64,000 nt of DNA from the NCBI GenBank assembly GCA_018398585.1, contig JAGTTD010000020.1, forward strand, positions 21,548,350-21,612,349, in the 5' to 3' direction. Both the position numbers and the translations under genes were made by a program. A model generated the notes under the pieces. It made no database searches and was not told where the DNA came from. It saw nothing but the letters and a program-made list of their open reading frames with translations. Source of the stretch: Simmondsia chinensis (taxonomy: Eukaryota > Streptophyta > Magnoliopsida > Caryophyllales > Simmondsiaceae). Positions within the stretch are counted from its first letter, which is position 1. Each line of letters opens with the position of its first letter. Shown one piece after another: positions 22,173 to 33,360 of the stretch.

Positions 22173-24505
22173 CTCCCCCTCAAGTTGGAGCATGCAAGTT
22201 ACGATGCCCAACTTGCCGAGAAATGAACCATGTGTCGAACTGCCAAGCGCTTTAGTGAAGATATCCGCTACTTGTTCCCTGGTGTGAACGTAGGCTGTGG
22301 CGATCTCCTTGAATAGCAATTTGTCTCGGACAAAGTGACAGTCAATTTCAATGTGCTTTGTTCTTTCGTGAAACACGGGATTAGAAGCAATACGGAGAGC
22401 TGCCTGATTATCACAAAAGAGAAACTGGTTCGTTAGTGGGAACAACAAGATCATTTAACAGTCGACGTAACCAAGTTATTTCACTAGTTGTGGATGCCAT
22501 GGATCGGTATTCGGCTTCTGCAGAAGAACGGGAAACAACAGTTTGTTTCTTGGACCGCCATGAAATAGGCGCATCACCCAAGAAAACAACAAAACCTGTG
22601 GTTGATTGTCTGGTGGTGGGACAACCGGCCCAATCAGCATCGCAGTAAGCACGGAGTTTAAGATCACAAGCAAATGGAAAAAATATTCCTTGACCCGAAG
22701 TCCCTTTCAGATAACGAAGGACCCTCATGACGGCATCAAGATGGGGTACACGAGGATCATGCATGAACTGACTCAAAATGCGAACAGCATAGCAAATGTC
22801 AGGACGAGTGATCGTTAAGTACAATAACCGCCCAACGAGCCGCCTATACTGACCCCCATCTTCCACTGGCTTGCCTACCCCATCTGCTAATTCATGATTC
22901 TGCACTATCGGTGTAAAAACAGGTTTTGCTCATAGGAGTCCGGTCTCACTAATAATGTCAAGGGCATATTTTCTTTGACTCAACATCAACCCCTTTTTGG
23001 AACGGGCGACCTCAATCCCTAAAAAGTACTTTGCTGGATCCAAGTCCTTTATCCCAAATGTTTCATTCAAAACATTTTTGATTTCTGCAATATGATCCAT
23101 GTCATTTCCAGTTATAAGGACATTGTCAACATAAATGAGAATAGCAGTGTATGTTGACCCACGCATAAAAGTGAATAAAGAATAGTCAGCTCTGGATTGT
23201 TGAAAACTAAGTTTAATTAAGGTTGAGGTGAATTTTTGATTCCAGTTCCGTGAGGCCTGTTTAAGTCCATAAAGGGACTTATGAAGGCGACAAACCTTGC
23301 CTTCATGTTTACGCTCAAAACCCTGTGGTAATTTCATGTAAACCTCTTCATCCAAGTCCCCATGAAGAAAAGCGTTATTTACATCCAATTGTTGGATTAT
23401 CCAACTTCGAGCCGTGGCTACTGCTAAAACGCAACGAACAGTTACAAGTTTAGCTACAGGAGCAAAAGTATCATGATAGTCTATACCTTCTACCTGAGTA
23501 TATCCCTTTGCAACAAGATGAGCCTTGTACCTCTCAATCGTCCCATTTGACTTATATTTGACTTTGTAGACCCACTTTGAGTCTATAGCTCTCTTTCCAG
23601 TTGGCAAAGCCTCAAGCGTCCATGTGTTGTTTTGTTCAAGTGCCTTGATCTCCTTCTCCATGGCCTCCCTCCATTCCTCATATTGTATGGCCTGATTGAA
23701 ATTTTTCGGCTCATCACACGAAGTGATGGCATTCGAAAGTGTCGAGTGAGCATTAGAAAATTGTACGTTAGAAACAAAGTTTGAGACAGGATATAAAATA
23801 CCGGAGTTGACTGACGGAGTGGGAGCGGGAGAATGGGCTATAGAAGGTGGAACCTCTGTTATATAGTCTTGATATGTGACGGGCATAGACCGAACTCTAA
23901 CACTTCTTCTTGCGACCCGTTCTTCATTGAGGGGAACTCCCTCTATCGGTGCTGCTGGCCCTTCGGCCAGACTATCCTCCGGTCCTCTGAGGACCGGTTC
24001 AGGTTATGCTGGACCGACCAGAAGAGGGCCGGTCCGCTACTGCTGCTGCAGAACCGGTCCAGTCGGGACCGGTTCTGTCACATACTGGTGCTGCTGTAGT
24101 ACCGGTCCAGTCGGGACCGGTGCTGCCGTGTCGGTGGTCAAAAAATCGTTCCTTAGGACCTTGTTATGCCCTTCATGCGTATGCCCCGAAGTATCAATTT
24201 TTAAATAGGGCATATTGTCCTCATAAAATCGAACATCCCTAGAAACAATGATCTTACGTTCATCCAAGCTATAAATTTTATACCCCTTTTGACCATGGGG
24301 ATACCCTACAAATATTCCTGGTGAAGCACGTTTATCGAGTTTGTCATTGGTGCGATTTTTAACATGATAATAACATAAGCATCCAAAAGTCCTCAAATGA
24401 TTATATGACGGGGGTTTGTCGATTAACAATTTGTAAGGACTCTTATGACCAAGCAATGAAGAAGGCATCAAATTAATCAAGTAGGCAGCCGTTAAAACCC
24501 CGCAG
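21871..24505 (-). mobile_element. Ty1/copia retrotransposon, 5'-truncated and decayed
   Basis: Minus-strand element keeping the end of integrase, reverse transcriptase, RNase H and the 3' LTR. Pieces: integrase C-terminal region (about 24505-24160, GVLTAAYLINLMPSSLLGHK onward), linker, RT (23886-22930, with [20 protein letters not shown], the catalytic YVDN in place of YVDD, and [16 protein letters not shown]), a premature TGA just after ISETGLL at about 22927, RT/RNase H (22905-22411), then a frame change and the RNase H end (22454-22167, [20 protein letters not shown]). A polypurine tract (22173-22182) precedes the 3' LTR. The 5' LTR, gag, protease and most of integrase are missing; the break near 24505 abuts a 5S-SINE fragment. 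Non-functional. Confidence 0.9.
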
Positions 24506-24512
24506 ATTATAG

Positions 24513-24592
24513 GACCCCCAACCTTATAGGTTTGGCAACACAAGGACTTCCCAGGAGGTCACCCATCCTGGTACTATTTGAGCCAGATTAAT
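24513..24592 (-). mobile_element. Fragment of a 5S-headed SINE
   Basis: On the minus strand, 'accaggatgggtgacctcct' and 'gggaagtccttgtgttgcc' are the 3' half of 5S rRNA, followed by 'aacctataaggttgggggtc', the same 5S-to-tail junction as in the copy at 21265-21285. The tail stops after 'gggggtcct', right where the truncated copia begins. Confidence 0.7.
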
Positions 24593-24602
24593 ATATCTAG
24601 GG

Positions 24603-24730
24603 AAAAAAAAAAAAAAAAAAAAACACCAACACTTGGGAAGGGGAGACGACCTTTGAACACAAGCCCTATTACTTGGAGAATTGAGAGACAAACAACGGTA
24701 CCAACACTTTTAACTCTGGTCCAGTCCATT
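24603..24730 (-). mobile_element. Possible tRNA-type SINE fragment
   Basis: On the minus strand, an A-box-like 'gttaaaagtgttggtacc', then 'gtctctcaattctcc' and a B-box-like 'ggcttgtgttcaaaggtc', ending next to a run of about 21 T on that strand. No target duplication was found. Confidence 0.35.
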
Positions 24731-24767
24731 TAAATAAGTTATGATACTTACTGTTCTAAGATCCATA

Positions 24768-25165
24768 TAGGGGTGTAAATGAGCCGAGCTAGCTCGTGAG
24801 CTGTGAGTCGGTTCGTCATAAAGCTCGAAAGGCTAGGCTTACTTCAAGCTCAAGCCGAGCCGGCTCATTTAGCTTAGTGAGCCGAGCCCGAGCCTAGTGA
24901 AGCTCGAGCTCGTAAGCTTGTGAGCCTACAACAACCCAAACGAGCTTTTCTTAATATAATATTTTTTTATTAAATATGACCGATGAAGCCAATTTTGAGC
25001 CTAAATGAGCCGAGCTGGAGCTTAAATGAGCCTAATTTGAGCTTAAATAAGCCCAAGTATTGCAAGTTTAGATCTAGCCGAGTCGAGCCCAAGCCAAACT
25101 TAATGCAAATGAACCGAGTCTCGAGCTTGGCAAGCTCGGGCTCCGCTCAACTCAAATACACCCCC
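24768..25165. mobile_element. hAT-type non-autonomous element (GAGCTC array)
   Basis: A 398-bp element flanked by the repeat AGATCCATA at 24759-24767 and 25166-25174. Its ends are TAGGGGTGTAAAT and 'caaatacaccccc', an imperfect terminal inverted repeat. The interior is packed with GAGCTCG, AGCTCGAGCTCG and GAGCCGAGC words on both strands. No coding capacity. An 8-bp-type duplication and these ends are typical of hAT elements. Confidence 0.8.
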
Positions 25166-25267
25166 AGATCCATAGAAGTGTCTATTCTCTTAAGAGTACA
25201 AGTTTTAATTGCCAAAAGAAGAGAATTACTATACGCATCAACTAGCTAATAGTCAAACTGAACCATC

Positions 25268-25574
25268 CACGTTGCCTTTGGATATAACTAAAAGAAATCG
25301 GAAAATTATCAGTCATGTATGCAAGGTTTAACAATTTATCATCTAAATATTCTGATATTTTAATATATATAATAAGATAGTATTTAAAGTTTGAATATTT
25401 TATTATTTAGATATATGAATATACTATAATTTACATAAGTTATGTTAATATTTTCAGCAAAACTGAAGCAACCGCGTTGCTTATGGATATAACTAAAAGA
25501 AATAGGGAAATTATCAATCATGTATGTGAGGTTTAATAATTTATCGTCTAGATAGTCTGACGCTTTAATATATA
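25268..25574. repeat. Tandem 200-bp duplication, left part
   Basis: Copy 1 (about 25268-25465) and copy 2 (about 25470-25574, continuing at 28702-28870 after the hAT element) share 'tggatataactaaaagaaat', 'ttatcagtcatgtatg' or 'ttatcaatcatgtatg', 'ttaatatatataat' and 'gttaatattttcagcaaaa'. Copy 2 is split by the 3.1-kb hAT element; copy 1 preserves the unsplit target. Confidence 0.8.
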
Positions 25575-28500
25575 TAGAGGTGACTAGTGGGCCGGGTTAG
25601 CCCGTAACCCGGCTCGGCCCGACCAGCGTGGGCCAAGGCCGGGTCCCCAAAAATATGGGGTCCAAGCCCTACCCGGCCCGGGCCCGTTAAGGGCTCTTAA
25701 AAGAGCCGTTTGTGGGGGAGCAACGGCTCCCCCTCAAAATCAATGAAAAAAATATATATATACTTTATTTTTATCTATAAATATCAAACCCATTTATTTC
25801 ATTTTTCTCACAAATAAATCTCTTATTCTCTCTTCTCTCTCTCTATACATCCATCTACATACTTCTTCTACTTGCAATATTGCGCTCTAAATTTCTAAAG
25901 TTCGTTGTTGACGAAGCGTTCGGCTCGTAGAATCTCGCTCAAGTTCAAATTTCATAGTCCACTTCGCTTGCTTCGGTAATTTTAGTATCAAAAGTTTATT
26001 TGTTTTCTCCTAGTTATCTACCTAATTTCATAATTTTGCATTAATAAAATACTAATAAGTAATATTATCATCATAGCACACAACACATCATCGTCTGGAG
26101 CTGGTCGTTCGAGTTCTAGTTCTTCTCAACGACCGCCTATAATACCTAGAGGAGTAGAATTGTCGAACTTAATACTGAGGAACGAGCTTTTATAGAACCA
26201 AACCCCTTACCTCTATACACTGACGGTATAGATTGGGACTTTGAGCAACAGTTCTACAACGAGCAGGATTGTCCTGACTCACAAAATGAAGAGGAACTCA
26301 CACCCACCACAGAAACCCAGCAGCCCTCAAGAACTAGTACTGCTAGGCGTAGTACTAGTGGGGTTTGGAAGCATTTTAACTTAGATAGGGAAGTTAATAA
26401 AGCTTTGGTAAATTATGTAACCCACCTCAAGTTAGTCATCCACCCGGCAGTGGGACGGGCACATTAAGTACACATATAGTTAGGTCCCACCCCGAACAAG
26501 ACCCAGAAAGAGCCCAACAACGGTTAGTACAACAAGAGACCGGTGCGCTTGCTAACTTTAAATTCTCCCAGGAAACTAATAGACGGGAGTTAACTAGGTA
26601 CGTAATTGCGGCTGAAAAACCTTTTAGCACCGGCGAAGACTCGAGATTCGTCAGGTATATGCAAATATCTGTGAACCCCGCCATCGTAAGGATTCCTCGG
26701 AACACCTTAAAGCGTTACACGTTTAAAGATTACCAAAGGATGAAAACTGAGGTCTTCGAACTTTTTAGGACGAACACGAGCATGTTCTTGTTGACGTCCG
26801 ACACTTGGAAGTCGAAACTTGGTGTGCCTTACTTATACATAACAGCATAATGGATTGATTCCTCCTTCACCCTTCAAAAAAGAATAATTCATTTAGCAAA
26901 TTTAGATTACACCCACACTGCCGACATAATCACGGGTGCGATTATGGAGGCAGTCCACGGTTGGGGCATAGAGCGACGTATTTTTAGTATTACGTTCGAC
27001 AATGCTACCAATAACAATGCATCCGTTAAACAATTAATTAGGCATATGAGACCAGTGTTAGGTGTGCGGTGTTTTCATCTACGTTGCATGTGTCACATAC
27101 TACATTTAATGGTTATGGATGGTCTAGGTCTAATAAACGCGCTTTTTTTTTTTTCCCACCTTATGTAGCAATAGCTATAAAATTATCTGGAACCAGAAAG
27201 AAAAGATTTAGAACTCTATGTAGGACGTATGTCTTAGAGTATAAACAATTTAAATTAGACTCGCCAACTAGGTGGTCGTCAACGGTAGATATGTTAGATC
27301 AAATTTTACCATATAAGGATGTCTTGATGGAATTTGTATAGGATACTCGTTCAGATTTAAGTGATTATAATCTGAACGATGTACATTGGGACACAATTGA
27401 TAAAATTTGTAAATTTTTTACCATGTTTAGGGAGGCTATCAACTTTTTTTCGGTTTGCTATTATCCAACTATACCATAAGCAATATCAAAATTGATTGAT
27501 ATTGTAAATTGGATGTCGGGTAATGAATCAAACCCCTTGTTGGCCGCATCGATTGCAGCAATGAAAACGAAATTTTGTAAATATTTTCTTGAACTACCCC
27601 TTTTATATTGTTTTGCAACTATTTTCGACCCCCGTTGTAAACGAAGGGGTTTGAACCTGTTTGCCTAATATTTTTACGAAAAATTAGATCCGACTTTTAA
27701 TACCTCAGTTTTCATTGAGCAAGTCGATAAGAACCTACACACTTTATTTTCTTATTATTCCCGGAGATTATTATTTGATAATTCACAAGCCACTTCTACT
27801 ACAATAGAATCTTCCACATCTGGTGGAAGTAGTTCACAGTCGTCATATGCATGGACGCTGTTGGACCAATTCACGCCAGTAGAAACTCCCACGTCATGTG
27901 ACGAGTTAGATTACTATTTGCGGACGCCGATGATCCAGTTCTTCGAGACATCGGGGAATCCGCTATTTGAAATTTTAAAATGGTTGTGTACAAATCAAGC
28001 CCAGTATCCCGTGCTTTCCACCATGGCTCGTGATATACTAATGTGTCTGGTGTCTCAGTACTATCGGAGTGTGCGTTTAGTCTTGGTGGCAGGTTGCTTG
28101 GAATGAAAAGGGCGGAGCTATCATCGTCCAGCTTGGAGATGTTCGTGTGCTTAACGGACTGGATGCACGCAGAGGCTAGGGAGCAAAACGACTTGAGGCT
28201 GGGTTCATCGAGCGAAGATGACGACGACCGCACTACCGATACGTCAGATGGCGGCACAGCAACCCCCCCAGTAGATTGATTATATCTTGTTTTTATTTTG
28301 TAATAAATATATTTGTACTTTTAAATAGTAGGATCCAACTGCTGTAGTTACATTTGTTACATTATTTACCGTTATTTACTATTATTTATTTTATATTTTA
28401 TTTTATATCATATATTTTATCAATAATGATTAAAGATTGTGATGGATTGTATTTGTATCTTATATTATTCATCAATGAATTATAATAATTTTTGTATAAA

Positions 28501-28693
28501 AAGAGTTTATTTTTCCTTAATTTTACATTTTTTTATTTAAAAAATTGTTGGGGGCAGGCATGGACCCGGCCCGGCCAGGCCCAGGACCAAGCCGGGCCCA
28601 AATATTTTGGGCTCCTGGCCTGGCCGGATCTAGGCATCAGGGCAGGCCCGCTACAGTGCGGGACTGGCCCGACCTGGCCCGTGGCCACCTCTA
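25575..28693 (+). mobile_element. hAT DNA transposon, 3.1 kb, degenerate
   Basis: Flanked by a perfect 8-bp duplication AATATATA (25567-25574 and 28694-28701). Ends TAGAGGTGACTAGTGGGCC and GGCCCGTGGCCACCTCTA form an imperfect inverted repeat. Both subterminal regions (about 120 bases each) are very GC-rich and full of GGCCCGG/CCGGGCC, in contrast to the AT-rich surroundings. The interior carries a broken hAT transposase on the + strand. Confidence 0.92.
26080..28279 (+). pseudogene. hAT transposase, broken
   Basis: Frames give the transposase in order: an Ser-rich N-terminus; a segment with VWKHFNLDREVNKALVNYV; GTGTLSTHIVRSHPEQDPE (end of a BED-type finger); FVRYMQISVNPAIVRIPRNT and MFLLTSDTWKSKLGVPYLYI; a stop at 26848-26850; the DDE-region block FSITFDNATNNNASVKQLI and CMCHILHLMVMDGLG; an 11-T run at about 27143; and the C-terminal dimerisation domain (DELDYYLRTP, then ECAFSLGGRLLGMKRAELS) split by a frame change near 28045. 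Several stops make it inactive. hAT transposases cut and paste their own and related elements. Confidence 0.88.
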
Positions 28694-28701
28694 AATATAT
28701 A

Positions 28702-30046
28702 TAATGAGATAATCTAAGATTTAAATATTATATAATTTAGGTAGTATACGTCGGAATTTAATAAATTTATGTAAGAATCTGAGCAATTTATACATAAAAC
28801 ACTAACGCAGTCCATGAATGCTATAATGTACATAAGTCATGTTAATATTTTCAACAAAAGTTATGCAAATTGCGATACAACATCGAGTGAATTTTGATGT
28901 AAAATATCTATATAATGCCTAAACCATGAGTAATGTTAATATTTTTTTTATAAAAAATTATCAAATTCTTACACGTATTCTAATATATTGTTGCAATTGT
29001 ATTCTACATTAGCATTTCCATCAAAAATCCAATAAATTTTGGTAGAAGGAATCTAATTGATAAAATTTAAAACTTGAGATACTCTATTGTATATTTTGAC
29101 ATATTAAGTTACCTAGGTGATAAACAATTAAAGTTCAGGGTACATAAGTGATAATTTTTCAGATAAATATACTAACTTGATTAATGCTTTATTTGGTTTA
29201 TCGGAAAACATTTTTCTTATCAAGTTTTCGATTAAAAATATTTTTTTTCTTAGAAAATTTCGTCTTTTTGCTTGACGAAAATAAATTTATTTTATAACTG
29301 TGGATTAGATTTACGCTTGGTCAAGTTAGGTGGAAGTTGAACATTTGATACAAGATATGATTGGGTTGGAACAAATTGAATTTAATGATTTACTAGTAAT
29401 AAATTCGATCTGGCCCGTGTTTGGATGATATACTGCCCTATGTATCAAGCCTTTCAACGTAACTAATTTTCAAAAGGTCGTTATACATTTGTACTTTTCA
29501 AGTTTAATTGTCTATGTATAAACATTATAACAATCTGTTCAAAAAAAAAAAATACATTATAACAAAAATCTCAATCTAACAAAATTTCAAAAGTAATAAT
29601 TTCTTATCAAGTTATCTTAAAGTAAATTTTGTAGGCTAGTAATATTATTAGGTTATAATTCAGATGGTGTGAATAATTATTGATTTTTTTTTTTTAGTTT
29701 ACGGTATTTATAATTTACGGTTTAGGTTTTATACCAACAGTAAACCATAAATTATAATAATCAAATATTTCTTAATTAAACCGTACTTTTCAAACCATAC
29801 ACCAATACAAATTGTATATTATACGATATGATACAATTTAAATTAAAATTCAAACCATATTTTTTGCACCCTACCTTTATCATATTTAAAAATAGATAAA
29901 GGCTGATTATAGTCTAATTATTTCTTTGATAATTATTAAAATTAAATTATTGTGATGACATGATATCATTAGCCTCCTAATCATTTTATTATAATTGATG
30001 GACCAAAAATTCTTTATTGGCATTTGATGAAATGTTGAATTAGACC
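28702..30046. repeat. Rest of tandem duplication and AT-rich repeats
   Basis: To about 28870 this completes copy 2 of the 200-bp duplication. From about 29020 to 29160 a block with 'aacttgagatactctattg', 'atattaagttacctaggtg' and 'gtacataagtgataat' also occurs, diverged, at about 57080-57180. The remainder is AT-rich with no supported gene. Confidence 0.4.
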
Positions 30047-30864
30047 TAGGGGTGTAAACAATTCGAGCCGCTCGCGAGTAGCTCGTGAGTAGTTCGAATA
30101 AAACTTAACTCGAACTCGAACTAATTGAATTCGAGTTCGAGTATGAATAGATACTCAATTAATAAATGAGTACGAGTTGAGTAGTGAATTACTCGGCTTG
30201 ATACTCATTTAAATACTCAACTTGATACTCGAATAAATACTCCATTAAGTACTTAATTCGATACTCGAAGTGGTACTCGACTCATATGAAGTAGTTCTCA
30301 TGTATTATTTTCTTTTAAAATGGTTGGCTTGTGATTTTAATAGTAGAATGAAAGAATGAAGATTGAATTCCTTATAAAAGATGACATGTTATATTTGCGA
30401 TGGAGTGAAAGAACTTATATTTGGTTTATTTATATCATTTGAAACTTAGGTTTTGATGTGCATTTGCTATTAATATATCGGTGATTTATGGTTGTATATG
30501 TTAAAATATAGTACAAACAGTAATTGAGTATAACTAATGTTCGAGTGTATGGAATAATATTATAATATAGCTAATTTTTTGAATGTTTCTTTGCACTATA
30601 AACGAGTACTTGAGTCGAGTCAAGTACTCGAATAGTTAATCGAGTTCGAGTTCGAGTTCGAGTTCGAGTTCGAAGCAAAATTAACTAGTCGAATCAAGCT
30701 CGAGTACCCGAGTAGTTAATCGAGTTCAAGTACCTAAGTAGTTAATTGAGTTTGATTTCGAAGCAAAATTAACTACTCAAATCGAGTTCGGGTACCCGAG
30801 TAGTTAATTGAGTTCAAGCCGATTCCTAAGATACTGGGCTCGACTCGACTCAATTACACCCCTA
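30047..30864. mobile_element. hAT-type non-autonomous element (CGAGTT/ACTCGA array)
   Basis: An 818-bp element with ends TAGGGGTGTAA and TTACACCCCTA, a perfect 11-base inverted repeat. Flanks ATTAGACC (30039-30046) and ATTAGAGC (30865-30872) are an 8-bp duplication with one mismatch. Both ends are filled with TTCGAGT, GAGTACTCGA and (GAGTTC)n words; the middle is AT-rich. No coding capacity. Confidence 0.85.
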
Positions 30865-30872
30865 ATTAGAGC

Positions 30873-31575
30873 AGTGTTATTGCCATATTAGTCTTTTATT
30901 AACATCAGAACAATAACAAAAACTTTTTGAGTTTTACTGTCTTTTGAATTAAGTATTAGCGCTAGTATCCATTAATATCCAGTGAAACAAAAAAACTAGA
31001 AAAGAATATCACTGAAACAAGAGAGTCTCTCACAAGGATATTATAGATTAGAGTGCTTTAATTTCTATGTTTTACTTCGTTTGATTTCCTTCGACCCCGC
31101 TTTACACTTATATCGCCTTTTAAACACGTATCCTAATTATCAAAAAAAATACGATCTTCTCTAGAAGACAAAAACCAGAAAAAATTAAAAGCTAGAATAA
31201 TACTTTATATATACAATCTAAGTATCAAAATAAATACCCAATATTTAAAACAAGAAAATATAACCCAAAGTCAAAAGCTTGACTCTATCTAACGGTATTT
31301 ATTTATAGTTTTGCTTTTCAAGAAACCAAAAACTAAGTTTTGAAAAAAAATCGTTTCTTTTCTGATTTTAAATTTTTTTTGTTTTTAAACTTTTTCTTAT
31401 TTAATTAAAAACCAAAAGCAAGAAACCAAAAACAAGAAATAATAGTATTTAAAATCTAATTTTTAGTTTCTAAAAATCCAAAAACTAAATAGAAAACCAT
31501 ACCAAAAACAAAACCAAAAATTCCAAGTCCACTTTTTTTTTCCCGATAACTAGAAAGAGAACTTGCAATACAAAC
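30873..31575. other. Intergenic with AT-rich inverted-repeat block
   Basis: No gene seen. About 31290-31520 is a 'ccaaaaac'/'gtttttgg'-type inverted-repeat block like those at 3205-3425 and 6530-6735. The last bases before 31611 are the 3' flank of the BSP gene. Confidence 0.35.
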
Positions 31576-31610
31576 CAGGTGCACCCACGAAAACGGGACC
31601 CGAGAGTACT

Positions 31611-32429
31611 CTACCTTGCATTCTCCATCATGAATGATCTACACAAATGCTTATCCATCAATTTCTCATCCCACCCACCTTCTTCATTTAATTTCCCAAT
31701 AAACCCTTCAATTTTTTTCTCAGAATATTCTAAAAAATGTGCCACAAATTTTGAGTCTTTATTCTCCCAACACTTAGAATTATTTTCACCCTTTTTGTAC
31801 TTCATTTTGGTGCCAAAGCCACCCATAATGCTAATGTACTCAACCATCCCATCTACCAATGTGTTAGGCACATTACTTTTAGCATCATTTTGTAGCCAAA
31901 TTTGTGACATCCCTCTTTGGATTGTCTTTCGCATCTCGTACTTGAAATCACTCGATTCGAGAACTGAAGGGCTTATTGAAATGATGTACACGTGATTCTG
32001 GTTAGAATTATGGGTCAGGACTAGCTGATTGTCTGTTAGGTTCTGGCTAGATAGATGGATGATAACGTGGTTGATATGACTTTTGGGCATGTTAGAAGTG
32101 TTTGGGAAAAGGATTTTGGTAGCGAAGTCACTTGATTTTTGGACTAACCGGGTGGTTTCATCGGTGGATGCATAGAAGGTTTGGAATCTCAAGCGAGCGA
32201 GCGAGGGGTTCGCGTCGTTGATGGTGGTGACGTTGAATCCTTTTGATGCTTCATTGTTTGCCCAAGTTGAGATGATAACGATAAGGATGATTGAGAGGAT
32301 GCGAAGGATAATGTCGGAGTTCGATGAGATGAAAGCTTTGATGTTGGAGTTCGGTGTCGGGGTGGTGGCCGTGGCGGTGGCAGTGGTGGTGGGAAGAAGA
32401 GGGTGGTGGAGGTGGTGGTGGTTGTCCAT
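31611..32429 (-). CDS. Basic secretory protein (BSP, PF04450) family, no HExxH
   Basis: A single exon of 272 residues. I chose the ATG at 32429 (MDNHHHLHHP) over an upstream in-frame ATG because the region before it looks like a promoter and the family begins with a short cytosolic tail. Residues 38-56 (SDIILRILSIILIVIISTW) form one membrane or signal-anchor segment. The BSP core follows: FQTFYASTDETTRLVQ, then LVDGMVEYISIMGGFG at 191-206, CWENKDSKFVAHFLEY at 220-235, and FIGKLNE. In classic BSPs a HEMxHxW zinc motif precedes LVDG; here the aligned stretch is QRGMSQIW (171-178), so the metal site is absent. It resembles the Arabidopsis At2g42900 type. Classic BSPs are induced in defence and are putative metallopeptidases; this one is probably non-catalytic. 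Confidence 0.9.
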   Translation of the reverse strand: MDNHHHLHHPLLPTTTATATATTPTPNSNIKAFISSNSDIILRILSIILIVIISTWANNEASKGFNVTTINDANPSLARLRFQTFYASTDETTRLVQKSSDFATKILFPNTSNMPKSHINHVIIHLSSQNLTDNQLVLTHNSNQNHVYIISISPSVLESSDFKYEMRKTIQRGMSQIWLQNDAKSNVPNTLVDGMVEYISIMGGFGTKMKYKKGENNSKCWENKDSKFVAHFLEYSEKKIEGFIGKLNEEGGWDEKLMDKHLCRSFMMENAR

Positions 32430-32495
32430 GTGGATGTGAAGAAAGGGTGTGTGACTTGTTATGATAAAAAGAGATGGGAATGCTTTGCAATTGGC

Positions 32496-32508
32496 ATATA
32501 TATATATT
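32496..32508 (-). promoter_or_regulatory. TATA-like element of the BSP gene
   Basis: On the minus strand a run of TATATATATAT lies about 70 bases before the chosen ATG (32429), the usual distance for a TATA box with a short 5'UTR. It is also a simple repeat, so the assignment is uncertain. Confidence 0.45.
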
Positions 32509-32670
32509 TTTTGACAATGGTAAAGACAGATCAGAAGGACCCGCCACACGTAATTGGCATATATATGACTTGTTCTGAAATTTTATTTAATTTTTTATTT
32601 ATCTATAACTATAAATAAATTATATTCTTCTATGAAAAATAAAAAGTATACAATATATAAAAAAATAAAG

Positions 32671-33053
32671 GGTTATTTATACCAATAGTCCCTGTACTTT
32701 GTTCATTATGTCAATTTAATCCTTGTATTTTTAGTTGAGTCAATTTAACCCTTCTACAATTGCCATTGTGTCAATTTGATCCCTGGAGTAAAATTTATAT
32801 TAAGTTTTTAATAAAATTTTTAATAGTTCGGCCATGGGTGGGATTAAACTGAGTCAAAAGGGTGAATTTTTAGTAAATTACTTGCATCTAACGTATTGTG
32901 CCACAAAAAATTATGTCAAATATTTAATTTGAATTTGAGTGAAGGACTAAATTGATACAATTTAAATTGTAGAGGAACTAAATAGACACAATTAAAAGTA
33001 TAAGAATTAAATTGACACAATGAGAAAATTGCAAGGACATTTGGTGTAAATAA
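32671..33053. repeat. Inverted-repeat (MITE-like) element
   Basis: Left arm 'ggttatttataccaatagtc' then 'cctgtac'; right arm 'aaggacatttggtgtaaata' then 'act', its imperfect reverse complement. Inside, 'tgtcaatttaatccttgta' and 'aattaaattgacacaatg' also pair. A related block lies in the cyclin intron (19490-19790). It sits just upstream of the BSP promoter. Confidence 0.65.
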
Positions 33054-33101
33054 CTCAAAATAAATTATAGAAAATGAAAAAGGAACTTGGCAAAATAGAG
33101 C

Positions 33102-33360
33102 CTTTGCCCAAAATAGCCTAAAATAAAAAAAATATTACCCAAAATGGCACATTTCAAAAATATTTCCTCAAATGGCCTTCACGTCATCAAATTTTTTAGA
33201 TTTAAAATTTTTGTTTTGTTTTGGGGTTTAGGGTTTAAAATCTTTAAACAAAATTTTTTAAAAAAAAATTTGGTGATGTGGAGGCCCTTTGAAAAAATAT
33301 TTTTTAAAATAGGCCATTTTGAATAATATTTTTTTATTTTAGACCATTTTGGACAATGGC
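33102..33360. repeat. Second inverted-repeat element
   Basis: 'ttgcccaaaatagcctaaaa' at the left and 'ttttagaccattttggacaa' at the right pair imperfectly, as do the inner 'tcctcaaatggcc' and 'ggccctttgaa'. No coding capacity. Confidence 0.6.

Noticed and set aside
23833..24242. Overlapping + strand ORFs with Gly/Pro/Arg-rich repeats
   Set aside because: Antisense to the copia linker; explained by its GC-rich repeats.
30640..30675. (GAGTTC)n as an independent microsatellite
   Set aside because: It is part of the motif array inside the hAT-type element 30047-30864.
31579..31995. 138-residue + strand ORF
   Set aside because: Antisense to the BSP gene, which matches a known family.
32251..32547. 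98-residue His/Pro-rich minus-strand ORF
   Set aside because: Overlaps the BSP 5' end in another frame; composition comes from the His-rich N-terminal codons.
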